Assembly (NCBI GenBank): GCA_027080405.1 | Contig: JALWSL010000187.1 | Coordinates: 1-12,692 of the forward strand | Direction of reading: 5' to 3' | Origin: Planctomycetaceae bacterium | GTDB taxonomy: Bacteria > Planctomycetota > Planctomycetia > Planctomycetales > Planctomycetaceae | DNA length: 12,692 nt | Shown: one piece after another, positions 6,486 to 12,692 of the stretch | How positions within the stretch are numbered: the first letter of the stretch is position 1 | Layout: each line of letters opens with the position of its first letter | Program-made: the position numbers and the translations under genes | Notes under the pieces: model-generated | Database searches by the model: none | Seen by the model: the letters and a program-made list of their open reading frames with translations, nothing else | What the model was told of the DNA's origin: nothing

Positions 6486-7889
6486 CTATTTCAGAAGAAC
6501 ACCCATTGCTTCGGACAGGATCGGATCGACCTGGGGATCACAGAAGGCAACGCTGACCTCGTAGCCACCGTTCGGGTATTCTTCCTTGGTCGGAATATAC
6601 CACGGGCCGCCATCACCATACGCTGCGGTAGCAACAAATTTTGATGGTGCTGTTTTCTGTGCACGCAACTGATATTCGATAAAACATTCCGCTGGCAAAT
6701 GCAGCATCGCAGTGTTGTTAAGGTGCAACGCACTGAGAATAATCGGCGTTTTCCGTTTCAGGCGTTGCAGCCAGGCAAGTTTGTAAGAAGGACGGTTGCG
6801 CCCGACAACGGAATTCTTCTTGTTGGAAATAATCGCCTGCAGTTTTTCCGCAGAAAGATTTTTATTGGCGGGAGGCAGCGCATCGACTGTTCGCCAGGAA
6901 ACATTTTCAATTGGTTCCGGCTTCAAATGCTGTTCCGATTCGACGATCCCTCGATAAACCCGCTCAGTCAGAATGGGACGCATTTCTTTCGATCCGTCAT
7001 TATACTTCCCGGCTGCAATATTCCCCGCGCAGCCAGTAAAATACAGATGAGTGCACCCCGGCTCCTCTGCCTGACGTTTCTTCCTTGCCAAACCGGCGAA
7101 ATCACTGCTGACACGTCCATCGCCGTAGTAGCTCATCGGATGGGTCGCATAATAATGGCAGGAGGCAATTTTCGCCTGGCCATCGTAAAAAGCGATCGTT
7201 TTGAGCCAGGGATCGATCAATCCTTCCGGAAGAGCACGCAAACGCTCATCTCTGCAACTGCTGCCACGCATTGCTTTTATGTGTCCATTCGCATCCCGTG
7301 AAACCCGACGGTTCGAGGCGACCTTCTCGACCTTCCCCTGACCACTGGCGATGTGGGTGACCGGTCGAGCTTTTTTTACCGCTTCGATGAGAGCTTCCCG
7401 CCCGCGCGTCAAACATTGTTGATAAAAATCAAGCTCAATAATGTGAGGCAGATCGCCTTGTGCCAGTACGATTTTTTCGGCATCCAGACAGGCGAACGGA
7501 GCATTATGCTGATGCACACATTGCACCGCGACACGATCCGGAGTGGTGCCGGCTGCTTCAGCCAACGCGGTTCGCCATTGCACGTGCGCATCGTTCAACA
7601 GCCCTGTCCAATCGACAGTGCAAATGACAATCGGTTTGCCAGCCCCCAATAACACAAACCCGATCGCCTCAAGTGGATCATCCACGCCAACAACCGGTTT
7701 GATCCACCCGCCGCACAAGGAATGTCCCTGTGGAGGAGTCACGTCGAAACGGAATGAAGCCAGGCGAAGCTTTGTTGACCCGTGTTGAACGTGGTCTTCC
7801 GCCTTCAGGGTTCCCGGCAGGATCGACCAGCCGAGTGTCGATGCAGCCAGAGAACGTTGCAAAAAATCACGTCGCGAGACACTACACAT
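6486..7889 (-). CDS. Tat-exported neutral/alkaline ceramidase-like hydrolase
   Basis: Neutral ceramidases are zinc amidases that split ceramide into sphingosine and fatty acid. Many planctomycete relatives keep only the N-terminal catalytic domain, and their substrate is unknown. The start at 7889 is fixed by AGGAGG about nine bases upstream and by a twin-arginine signal, SRRDFLQRSLAAS at residues 5-17. An ATG further upstream at 7991 lies next to the predicted transcription start and is unlikely. The 467 residues show the expected metal-site pattern: CVHQHNAP (His126 and His128), the YYATHP segment (His250), LPAE (Glu401) and YIPTKEEYPNGGYE (Tyr443). These correspond by pattern to the His, His, Glu and Tyr zinc ligands of Pseudomonas ceramidase. 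The C-terminal immunoglobulin-like domain of true ceramidases is missing. It appears to be a single-gene unit with its own promoter. Confidence 0.85.
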   Translation of the reverse strand: MCSVSRRDFLQRSLAASTLGWSILPGTLKAEDHVQHGSTKLRLASFRFDVTPPQGHSLCGGWIKPVVGVDDPLEAIGFVLLGAGKPIVICTVDWTGLLNDAHVQWRTALAEAAGTTPDRVAVQCVHQHNAPFACLDAEKIVLAQGDLPHIIELDFYQQCLTRGREALIEAVKKARPVTHIASGQGKVEKVASNRRVSRDANGHIKAMRGSSCRDERLRALPEGLIDPWLKTIAFYDGQAKIASCHYYATHPMSYYGDGRVSSDFAGLARKKRQAEEPGCTHLYFTGCAGNIAAGKYNDGSKEMRPILTERVYRGIVESEQHLKPEPIENVSWRTVDALPPANKNLSAEKLQAIISNKKNSVVGRNRPSYKLAWLQRLKRKTPIILSALHLNNTAMLHLPAECFIEYQLRAQKTAPSKFVATAAYGDGGPWYIPTKEEYPNGGYEVSVAFCDPQVDPILSEAMGVLLK

Positions 7890-7926
7890 GGAATGATCTC
7901 CTCCTTTTGGGCGAGGCACAAATATT

Positions 7927-7956
7927 GCGGACACAGACGCAGCGGACACGGACACA
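7927..7956. repeat. 15-bp tandem repeat in the leader of the ceramidase-like gene
   Basis: GCGGACACAGACGCA (7927-7941) is followed at once by GCGGACACGGACACA (7942-7956), 13 of 15 bases identical. The repeat lies in the predicted 5' untranslated region, 38 bp from the ATG. An inverted pair, GCAGGC (7963-7968) with GCCTGC (7984-7989), lies beside it. Confidence 0.5.
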
Positions 7957-7993
7957 GAGACGGCAGGCCCGATTTCCCAAACAGCCTGCATTC

Positions 7994-8022
7994 AGTATTG
8001 ACACTCGATGACCAGACGTCAA
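7994..8022 (-). promoter_or_regulatory. Sigma-70-like promoter of the ceramidase-like gene
   Basis: On the minus strand a -35 box TTGACG (8017-8022) is separated by 17 bases from a -10 box AATACT (7994-7999). Transcription would start near 7987, giving a leader of about 98 bases. This supports the ATG at 7889 over the one at 7991. Confidence 0.5.
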
Positions 8023-8082
8023 GCAGCTCGTGTCAGACTTCCGGTTCGATGCTGGATGATGAGTTAAATGATAATCAGCGTT

Positions 8083-8096
8083 TTTCAATATTGAAA
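8083..8096. repeat. Perfect 14-bp palindrome between trpS and the ceramidase-like gene
   Basis: TTTCAATATTGAAA reads identically on both strands. It lies about 40 bp past the trpS stop and about 60 bp upstream of the -35 box of the ceramidase-like gene. It could be an operator. About one such palindrome is expected by chance in a window of this size. Confidence 0.35.
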
Positions 8097-8120
8097 TGCC
8101 CAAAAGCATGACGCATCGAC

Positions 8121-8134
8121 TACCGCTCGCGGTA
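8121..8134 (-). terminator. Hairpin directly after the trpS stop codon
   Basis: TACCGC (8121-8126) and GCGGTA (8129-8134) form a stem with a very small loop (in practice five pairs around CGAG). It abuts the TGA stop of trpS at 8135-8137. A short TTTT run follows only about 25 bases later, so termination here would be weak or of the U-less kind. Confidence 0.35.
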
Positions 8135-9121
8135 TCAGGTTGTTTCAGGTTTCAAATGTCCGATGCCGCAGGCGGATCGTGCACGATCGAGCACCTCTTT
8201 TCCTTTTTCGCGGGCCGCTTTGGCTCCCTGTTTCAGGACGTCACGGACGTAATCGGGATCGGCTTCCAATTTGGCTCGTCGCTCTCTGGCTTCACTGAAG
8301 TATTCCATCGCAGCCTCAAAAAGCTGTTTTTTGGCTTCTCCGTATCCCATACCACCGGCTCGATATTTCTGGGCGAGTTCTTCCTGTTGACTGTCGTCGG
8401 TAAAGAGACGATACAGGGCAAAAACGGGGCATGTTTCGGGGTCTTTGGGATCTTCGACCGACTTGGAATCGGTTTTGATGGAGTTGATTTTCTTTTTCAG
8501 TTTTTTTTCCGGCAAAAAGATGTCGATCGTGTTGTTGTAGCTTTTCGACATTTTCTCTCCATCGGTGCCGGGAACTTTGGCCGAATCGTCCAGCACGCGT
8601 GGCTGGGGTAATACGAATACCTCGGTTTTGTAGAGGTGATTAAAACGCTGGGCCAAATCACGTGTCACTTCGATGTGCTGAACCTGATCGGTACCGACCG
8701 GAACCAGATCACTGTCGTACAAAAGGATGTCTGCAGCCATGAGTACCGGGTAGGTGAACAGTCCCGCATCTGCCGATATTCCTTTCGCTTTTTTGTCTTT
8801 GTAAGCGTGGCACTTTTCGAGAAGATGCATCTGCGTGATGGTCATCAACAGCCAGGTCAGTTCGGGAATTTCCGGTACATCAGACTGCACAAACAGAGAT
8901 GCAGTTTCAGGATCAAGCCCCAATGCGAGAAGATCAACAGCCGCATTCCAGGTATATTGTTGGAGCAGTTCAGGGTCGCGGATGGTTGTCAGTGCGTGCA
9001 GATCGGCTATAAAATAAAAAGCCTGCTCATTTTGCTGCAGCGCGATGTATTGCCGGATCGCGCCAAAAAAGTTCCCCCAATGAAAGCGGCCTGTCGGCTG
9101 GATTCCAGAAAGCACACGCAT
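8135..9121 (-). CDS. trpS: Tryptophan--tRNA ligase
   Basis: TrpS joins tryptophan to its tRNA in the cytoplasm using ATP. The 328 residues match the usual bacterial length. The class I signatures are both present: the HIGH equivalent HWGN at 14-17 within [16 protein letters not shown], and KMSKS at 190-194. Typical TrpS segments include [12 protein letters not shown] (35-46), [12 protein letters not shown] (124-135) and [18 protein letters not shown] (140-157). The ATG at 9121 gives the standard N terminus [11 protein letters not shown]. The ribosome site is weak. The gene follows pyrD by 36 bp on the same strand, so the two are probably co-transcribed although their pathways are unrelated. 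Confidence 0.97.
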   Translation of the reverse strand: MRVLSGIQPTGRFHWGNFFGAIRQYIALQQNEQAFYFIADLHALTTIRDPELLQQYTWNAAVDLLALGLDPETASLFVQSDVPEIPELTWLLMTITQMHLLEKCHAYKDKKAKGISADAGLFTYPVLMAADILLYDSDLVPVGTDQVQHIEVTRDLAQRFNHLYKTEVFVLPQPRVLDDSAKVPGTDGEKMSKSYNNTIDIFLPEKKLKKKINSIKTDSKSVEDPKDPETCPVFALYRLFTDDSQQEELAQKYRAGGMGYGEAKKQLFEAAMEYFSEARERRAKLEADPDYVRDVLKQGAKAAREKGKEVLDRARSACGIGHLKPETT

Positions 9122-9157
9122 GATTTATTCCGTACCGATTGAATGATCTGCTTCTTT

Positions 9158-10075
9158 TCAGGATAGCTGTAACGTCTTGACGACCTGTTGGACTGAATCG
9201 CAGTTCTGTTCCTTGAGAACATCACGTAACTGCTGGCTTAGATCGCCACTCAAACCCGGATTGTAGAAACTGGCCGTTCCAATTTGAATCGCACTGGCTC
9301 CGGTGACAAGAAATTCCATGATATCATCAATCGAGGAAATCCCTCCGACGCCAATAATGGGGATATCAACCGCGTTTGCGACCTGATGGACGATCCTTAA
9401 GGCGACAGGCTTGATCGCAGGGCCACTCAACCCGCCCAGCACATTTCCCAGAATCGGCTTGCGATTTCGCCAATCGACCGCCATTCCCTGCAGGGTATTG
9501 ATGAGCGAGACGGCATCCGCACCTCCCTCCTTGGCAGCTTGGGCAATCGGAATGATGTTGGTGATGTTGGGAGTCAACTTGGCAATGATCGGAAAATCAC
9601 ACGCATCACGAACAGCCCGTACCACCTGTTCTGTTGATTCCGGATTTGTTCCAAAATCGACACCGCCAGATACGTTCGGGCAGGAAACATTCAATTCCAA
9701 CGCTGCAATTTCGGGGTAGTCCTGCAGTCGGGACGCCATCTGACTGTACTCGCCGATATGCCGCCCTGCGATATTGGCGATCACCGCCGTGTCCAGACTC
9801 AGCAGATAATTGAGGTGCTTTTCGATAAAGACTTCCAGTCCATCATTATCCAGACCGATTGAATTGAGCAGCCCTGAAGCTGTTTCAACTGTACGCGGTG
9901 GTCGATTGCCGATACGCGGTTCGAGTGTGACCGTCTTGGGGATAATCCCTCCCAGGTTGGAAAAATCGAGATACGGGGCCAGTTCCCTGGCATAGCCAAA
10001 AGTGCCGGATGCAGTAAGGATCGGGTTTTTAAGAGACAGTCGTCCCAGTTGGACGCTCAGGTTTGGTTCAGACAC
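9158..10075 (-). CDS. pyrD: Dihydroorotate dehydrogenase, class 1 (probably 1B, catalytic subunit)
   Basis: This cytoplasmic FMN enzyme oxidises dihydroorotate to orotate in pyrimidine synthesis. The 305 residues have the class 1B form: the N-terminal [20 protein letters not shown], Lys47 in GGIIPKTVT, the catalytic Cys132 in [21 protein letters not shown] near 193-201, [14 protein letters not shown] near 214-227, and the flavin phosphate site GVGGISS and GTASF. Class 2 membrane enzymes use Ser instead of Cys here. Class 1B enzymes normally pair with an iron-sulfur/FAD subunit, PyrK; no pyrK is in this window. The start codon is GTG: a TGA lies in frame five codons upstream with no other start between, and no ATG precedes the conserved N terminus. 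The gene leads the probable pyrD-trpS unit. Confidence 0.95.
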   Translation of the reverse strand: MSEPNLSVQLGRLSLKNPILTASGTFGYARELAPYLDFSNLGGIIPKTVTLEPRIGNRPPRTVETASGLLNSIGLDNDGLEVFIEKHLNYLLSLDTAVIANIAGRHIGEYSQMASRLQDYPEIAALELNVSCPNVSGGVDFGTNPESTEQVVRAVRDACDFPIIAKLTPNITNIIPIAQAAKEGGADAVSLINTLQGMAVDWRNRKPILGNVLGGLSGPAIKPVALRIVHQVANAVDIPIIGVGGISSIDDIMEFLVTGASAIQIGTASFYNPGLSGDLSQQLRDVLKEQNCDSVQQVVKTLQLS

Positions 10076-10245
10076 GACAACAGCAATTCAAACAGGAACG
10101 GGCACAGATTAAACCGGCTATTTCTATCTGTAGGAAAAACGGACTCCAGCCGGAATTGCCAGTTTATCGAGCCTCACGATATTCGACAATCCTACCGCCA
10201 GTCGCCGGAATGTGGGGAACGTCGTTCTTCCCTACGATTCAAAAT

Positions 10246-10284
10246 GCGGAAAGCCAACCGGATACGATTCCGACTGGCTTTCGC
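10246..10284 (-). terminator. Probable terminator of the small lipoprotein gene
   Basis: AAAGCCA (10250-10256) pairs with TGGCTTT (10275-10281). GCG (10246-10248) and CGC (10282-10284) extend the stem past one bulged base, and CGG/CCG pairing adds to it inside. On the minus strand it is followed by ATTTT, and on the plus strand by a TTTTTTT run at 10292-10298, so it might act in both directions. It lies between the lipoprotein gene and pyrD. I see nothing else convincing in the 347 bp from 10076 to 10422. Confidence 0.5.
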
Positions 10285-10422
10285 TGTTTCATTTTTTTCA
10301 AAAGCAGGTTGATTCAAGAGCAGATTGGGAAACGAACTTTCCGAATTGATGATAAACGCTTTTCGGCCTTTTTCACTTATGGAGCGTTCCCAAATGTTAC
10401 ACAACATCTGCCGCACGTAGCA

Positions 10423-10641
10423 CTAGATCACACCGCCATGTGTCCGGTATGGGGTGGCGACGTCTGGCATATCCAGGCCCCAAAATCGCTCCCAGATGTT
10501 GGGAATGTGTCGAAACGATTCCGACTGGAATATCAGCTGCCTGGCTCGACGGTCCCGAGAGGCGGACCACATTGGAACAAAACAGCCAACTTGAGTACCT
10601 GCCATTACGCTCAACAGCAATATGCAAATCAGTTTCCGCAT
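10423..10641 (-). CDS. Small planctomycete-type lipoprotein
   Basis: This 72-residue ORF starts at an ATG preceded by GGAGG at five bases, a strong ribosome site. A longer reading from 10695 is less likely because it puts 18 polar residues before the signal peptide. Residues 1-19 (MRKLICILLLSVMAGTQVG) form a signal ending at Cys20, which fits a lipoprotein although the -3 residue is Gln rather than Leu. The mature part is short and charged, with SRDRRARQLIF, an aromatic stretch WERFWGLDMP (50-59), and the end TPYRTHGGVI. From memory, planctomycete genomes hold many such tiny proteins ending TPYRTHGG, with no known function. It stands alone between pyrD and the HU gene, with a hairpin downstream. 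Confidence 0.75.
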   Translation of the reverse strand: MRKLICILLLSVMAGTQVGCFVPMWSASRDRRARQLIFQSESFRHIPNIWERFWGLDMPDVATPYRTHGGVI

Positions 10642-11227
10642 TGTTGCCTCCATGCAACCCGGCACGACCGAATCGTTCAGTCGGTGCACGTTCAATGTGT
10701 CTTGACTATAGGTGGGAAATTTGTTTGTGTGTCTTCAGGTATCGCTTTAGGGAGAGGTATCAGGGCGTCGGTTCAGAACACGAACCATGAAATCCCAACT
10801 CCACTTGTGAAGACCTGAAAAGGTCTCAGATCGGCTGTTCAAAATGCGAGTAAGCGGATAAATGCGTACTCTTACATCGATTCCTGAACATGGTATCGGC
10901 CTGCAGGTTTTTGTTACTCTAAGAAAACAGATAAGATTTAACGATTTTTCGGGTATTTCTGGATTCTTTCTGCCGAGGGCGTGATTCCTGTACTGGTACA
11001 ATCAGTGCCAAGCTGCCAGGTTGAGAGGAACTTTGAACACCAAACGCAGCGACATCATGGAGTGTTGTGCGCTACCGCCGATCTGTTATTCACGAAAAAC
11101 CCGTGCCGTTTCTTGATTCCATTACAAATACGACTGTGACTGATAGGTAGGGGATAAACTGATCAGATAGGTGGGGGCAAAGGCTTGGCCTTTATTCCAG
11201 GAAGGGCCGCTGTCCCAGAAGGAACAT
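10642..11227. other. 586-bp gene-poor stretch with structured elements
   Basis: No credible gene is present. On the plus strand, AGACCT and AGGTCT (10811-10826) enclose a GAAA tetraloop, and GGTTC (10770-10774) pairs with GAACC (10782-10786) shortly before. AAATGCG is repeated at about 10842 and 10859. GATAGGTAGGGG (11142-11153) recurs as GATAGGTGGGGG (11166-11177) with a 24-bp period. A small noncoding RNA is possible, but no promoter or known RNA family is recognisable. Confidence 0.3.
11179..11193. terminator. Short hairpin downstream of the HU gene
   Basis: AAAGGC (11179-11184) and GCCTTT (11188-11193) form a perfect 6-bp stem with a three-base loop, about 35 bp past the HU stop. On the minus strand it is followed by GCCCCC rather than a U tract, so it would be an atypical terminator. 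Confidence 0.35.
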
Positions 11228-11608
11228 TCAGGAATTGACGGCTGTAGACTCTGCAATTGACGGAACCGGTTCGGTAGGAACCGGGGTTTCAGGAGGGCTT
11301 GTGGCTGTCGCCTTCTCCGCCTCGTTGAGTTGGCGAACACGATCTTCCATTTCTTTTCCGGGTTTGAATGTGACCACGTACTTTTCCTCAACATCGACCG
11401 GAGTTCCCGTGCGAGGATTTCGTGCCTTGCGAGCCGCTCTTTTTTTTACTTCAAACACGCCAAAATTCCGTAGCTCAATACGATGCTTCGGATCTTCAAC
11501 AAGCGTATTGATAATCGACTCAAACGTTTTTTGTACGATTGTCTTCGTCTGCATCTGAGTCAGCCCGAGTTCTTCGGAAATCGCTTTGACAATTTCTTTC
11601 TTGGTCAC
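11228..11608 (-). CDS. HU/IHF-family DNA-binding protein with a Pro/Thr-rich tail
   Basis: HU-family proteins bend and compact DNA as dimers. Residues 1-95 form a complete HU fold: the dimerising helices ([15 protein letters not shown] and following), NFGVF at 48-52, and the DNA-gripping arm with RNPRTG at 63-68, whose proline normally inserts between bases. Residues 97-126 are an added tail rich in Pro, Thr, Ser and Glu, absent from the 90-residue standard form. The start codon is GTG: TAA lies in frame three codons upstream, and AAGGA is ten bases before the GTG. The gene has its own promoter and lies between the ClC gene and a long gene-poor stretch. HU and IHF subunits cannot be told apart here. 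Confidence 0.93.
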   Translation of the reverse strand: MTKKEIVKAISEELGLTQMQTKTIVQKTFESIINTLVEDPKHRIELRNFGVFEVKKRAARKARNPRTGTPVDVEEKYVVTFKPGKEMEDRVRQLNEAEKATATSPPETPVPTEPVPSIAESTAVNS

Positions 11609-11674
11609 GGCTGATTATTCCTTTTAGACTCGATGGTGAGATGAGTCATAAGATTTTCAAATTGTTAGAACGCT

Positions 11675-11707
11675 ATAAGTGTATTCATACTTATGGGTTA
11701 CTGTCAA
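11675..11707 (-). promoter_or_regulatory. HU gene promoter with an overlapping dyad
   Basis: A perfect -35 box TTGACA (11702-11707) is followed after 18 bases by TACACT (11678-11683) as the -10 box. The start point would be about 60 bases before the HU start codon. An inverted repeat, ATAAGT (11675-11680) with ACTTAT (11688-11693) and the inner pair GTAT/ATAC (11681-11690), covers the -10 box and spacer, so a repressor or HU itself could act here. Confidence 0.6.
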
Positions 11708-11708
11708 G

Positions 11709-12046
11709 CCGTGATTTCGTCTCCCCAGTCCCGTTTATGCCAGCAATTCCGCCGACATATGTCGAAATATCTCCGCTGCGCAAAAGTACGTTTTCAGTTT
11801 GTTAGCCGTGTTAACAACGATTTCTACCCGGATTTCAGTGAATTCGGGACATTTAGACAGTATTTCTGATTGTGTACATAAGTGTCTGTTCCCGGCTGTT
11901 TACCAGGCATCACTAGGAGACTGATGCTGTTTATCGTGGCACCATATCGACGCTACCACTCTTTACCTGATCCTGTGGATAGTGTGCGAGGCTGTCGAGA
12001 AGCGGCAAGTCGATGAGTGTTCGCATGAACACATTCTCCTGCCGTT
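11709..12046. other. Intergenic stretch between the ClC gene and the HU promoter
   Basis: No gene was found in the rest of this 438-bp gap. It contains a perfect 12-bp palindrome CGACATATGTCG (11753-11764) and an 8-pair stem CCCGGATT/AATTCGGG (11827-11848, one G-U pair) on the plus strand. Neither matches a regulator I can name. Confidence 0.3.
12017..12032. terminator. Hairpin just past the ClC stop codon
   Basis: GTGTTC (12017-12022) and GAACAC (12027-12032) form a perfect 6-bp stem with a GCAT or ATGC loop, 14 bp past the stop of the minus-strand ClC gene. No U tract follows. Confidence 0.35.
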
Positions 12047-12692
12047 TCAACCTTCTTCGTACGCCTGCTTGTTTTCCATCAATCGCTGGTTATAGGCTGC
12101 TATGGCTTCTTTTCTGCGCAACATGCCGAGTAACTTTCCGGGTTTATCGGCGTCGATCACCGGAAGTTCATCGAGATTAAGCGAAGTAAACCTCTTGAGA
12201 GCGGTATTGAGATCATCTTCAGGGGTAACGGTAATCAGGTTACTCGTCATGACATCTCGGGCGACAGCCAGATTCCAGAGTGTATCATCGTATAAGTAGG
12301 AGCGGACGTCATCGTCAGAGAAAATACCAATCATATTTCCTTCTGCGTCGACAACCGGAAAATAATGTTGCCTGTTTTGGGCGAGTTTGTGAACGATGAC
12401 ATTCATCGTTTCCCCTTCGCCAATTCGAACAATCTTGCGATTTGGGTCGTACACATCTTTTACCTTCAGCCCTTCCAGAATGTCGACCAGAAAATCGCCC
12501 CGGTGTGCTTTGGAATCCAGGCGGGTTGGAACCTGCTTCTGATACAGTTTGAACCGGCCGCACATGAGGAAGGTCAGCGTGGTGACGAGCATTGTCGGGA
12601 CAAGCAGACCGTAGTCTCCTGTCATCGCACGAACCATGATGATGGTCGAGATGGGAGCACGCGCCACACCGGAGAAGAATCCAGCCATGCCG
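12047..12692 (-). CDS. ClC-family chloride channel/antiporter with CBS pair (C-terminal part)
   Basis: ClC proteins move chloride, often in exchange for protons, through the inner membrane. Only the last 214 residues are visible; the gene continues past the right edge. The segment GMAGFFSGVARAPIS followed by MTGDYGLLVPTMLV is a ClC signature near the end of the membrane domain. It is followed by a last hydrophobic stretch to about residue 45 of the visible part. Two CBS domains follow: about 74-131 (KVKDVYDP to FSDDDVRSYL) and 142-200 (VARDVMTS to RRKEAIAAY). Paired CBS domains usually sense adenine nucleotides. The segment that commonly reads EMTG reads AMTG here, so a usually conserved Glu appears to be Ala. 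The protein ends in a short charged tail. Confidence 0.9.
   Translation of the reverse strand, partial: GMAGFFSGVARAPISTIIMVRAMTGDYGLLVPTMLVTTLTFLMCGRFKLYQKQVPTRLDSKAHRGDFLVDILEGLKVKDVYDPNRKIVRIGEGETMNVIVHKLAQNRQHYFPVVDAEGNMIGIFSDDDVRSYLYDDTLWNLAVARDVMTSNLITVTPEDDLNTALKRFTSLNLDELPVIDADKPGKLLGMLRRKEAIAAYNQRLMENKQAYEEG

Noticed and set aside
7890..7991. Longer N terminus of the ceramidase-like protein from the ATG at 7991
   Set aside because: It would put 34 residues before the Tat signal, has no ribosome site, and begins next to the predicted transcription start; AGGAGG supports 7889.
10063..10818. 251-codon plus-strand open frame
   Set aside because: It runs antisense to the small lipoprotein gene and across the pyrD upstream region. 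It has no recognisable motif, and the lipoprotein has a strong ribosome site and a signal peptide.
10747..11001. 84-codon minus-strand frame in the gene-poor stretch
   Set aside because: It has no ribosome site, signal or family features; a random open frame is the simpler view.
1..12692. tRNA, rRNA, CRISPR array, insertion sequence or prophage
   Set aside because: No T-arm GTTCGA context, no regularly spaced repeats, no transposase or integrase motifs and no phage genes were found by eye on either strand.

Overview
The window reads like a stretch of a planctomycete chromosome (class Planctomycetia, perhaps a Gimesia- or Rubinisphaera-like genus; an inference, not a measurement). The clues are a Tat-exported ceramidase-like protein, a 72-residue lipoprotein ending in a TPYRTHGG motif that I recall from planctomycetes, an HU protein with a Pro/Thr-rich tail, a ClC channel with C-terminal CBS domains, and weak or unusual ribosome sites with several GTG starts. 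All genes lie on the minus strand except one ZIP transporter and a possible gene fragment at the left edge.

Left half (about 400-6455): a probable metal-handling locus. Read in the direction of transcription (right to left), it has a secreted Cys-rich protein (4371-4859), a secreted His-rich protein built from a duplicated domain (3440-4126), an exported protein with two thioredoxin-like domains, no CXXC and a CC...C tail (2576-3325), a MacB/FtsX-type permease with two vicinal Cys pairs in its external domain (1238-2467), a possible 42-codon ORF overlapping the permease stop (1117-1245), and a LolD/MacB-type ATPase (406-1098). Divergent from this set, across a 533-bp spacer carrying short repeats and dyads, is a ZIP-family metal permease with a His-rich loop (5393-6454). 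The combination of ATPase, FtsX-like permease and His-rich periplasmic protein recalls the zinc-responsive ZrgABC type of system known from Vibrio cholerae, but the extracytoplasmic parts here look different. This is the most interesting part of the window.

Right half (about 6486-12692): ordinary chromosomal genes. They are a Tat-exported neutral-ceramidase-like hydrolase (6486-7889) with a recognisable promoter and a strong ribosome site, then trpS (8135-9121) directly downstream of pyrD (9158-10075, GTG start), a small lipoprotein (10423-10641), an HU/IHF-family protein (11228-11608, GTG start, promoter with an overlapping dyad), and the 3' part of a ClC chloride channel with paired CBS domains (12047 to the right edge).

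Several gene ends are marked by short perfect hairpins with no U tract (6433-6460, 8121-8134, 12017-12032 and others). No rRNA, tRNA, CRISPR array or insertion sequence was seen.
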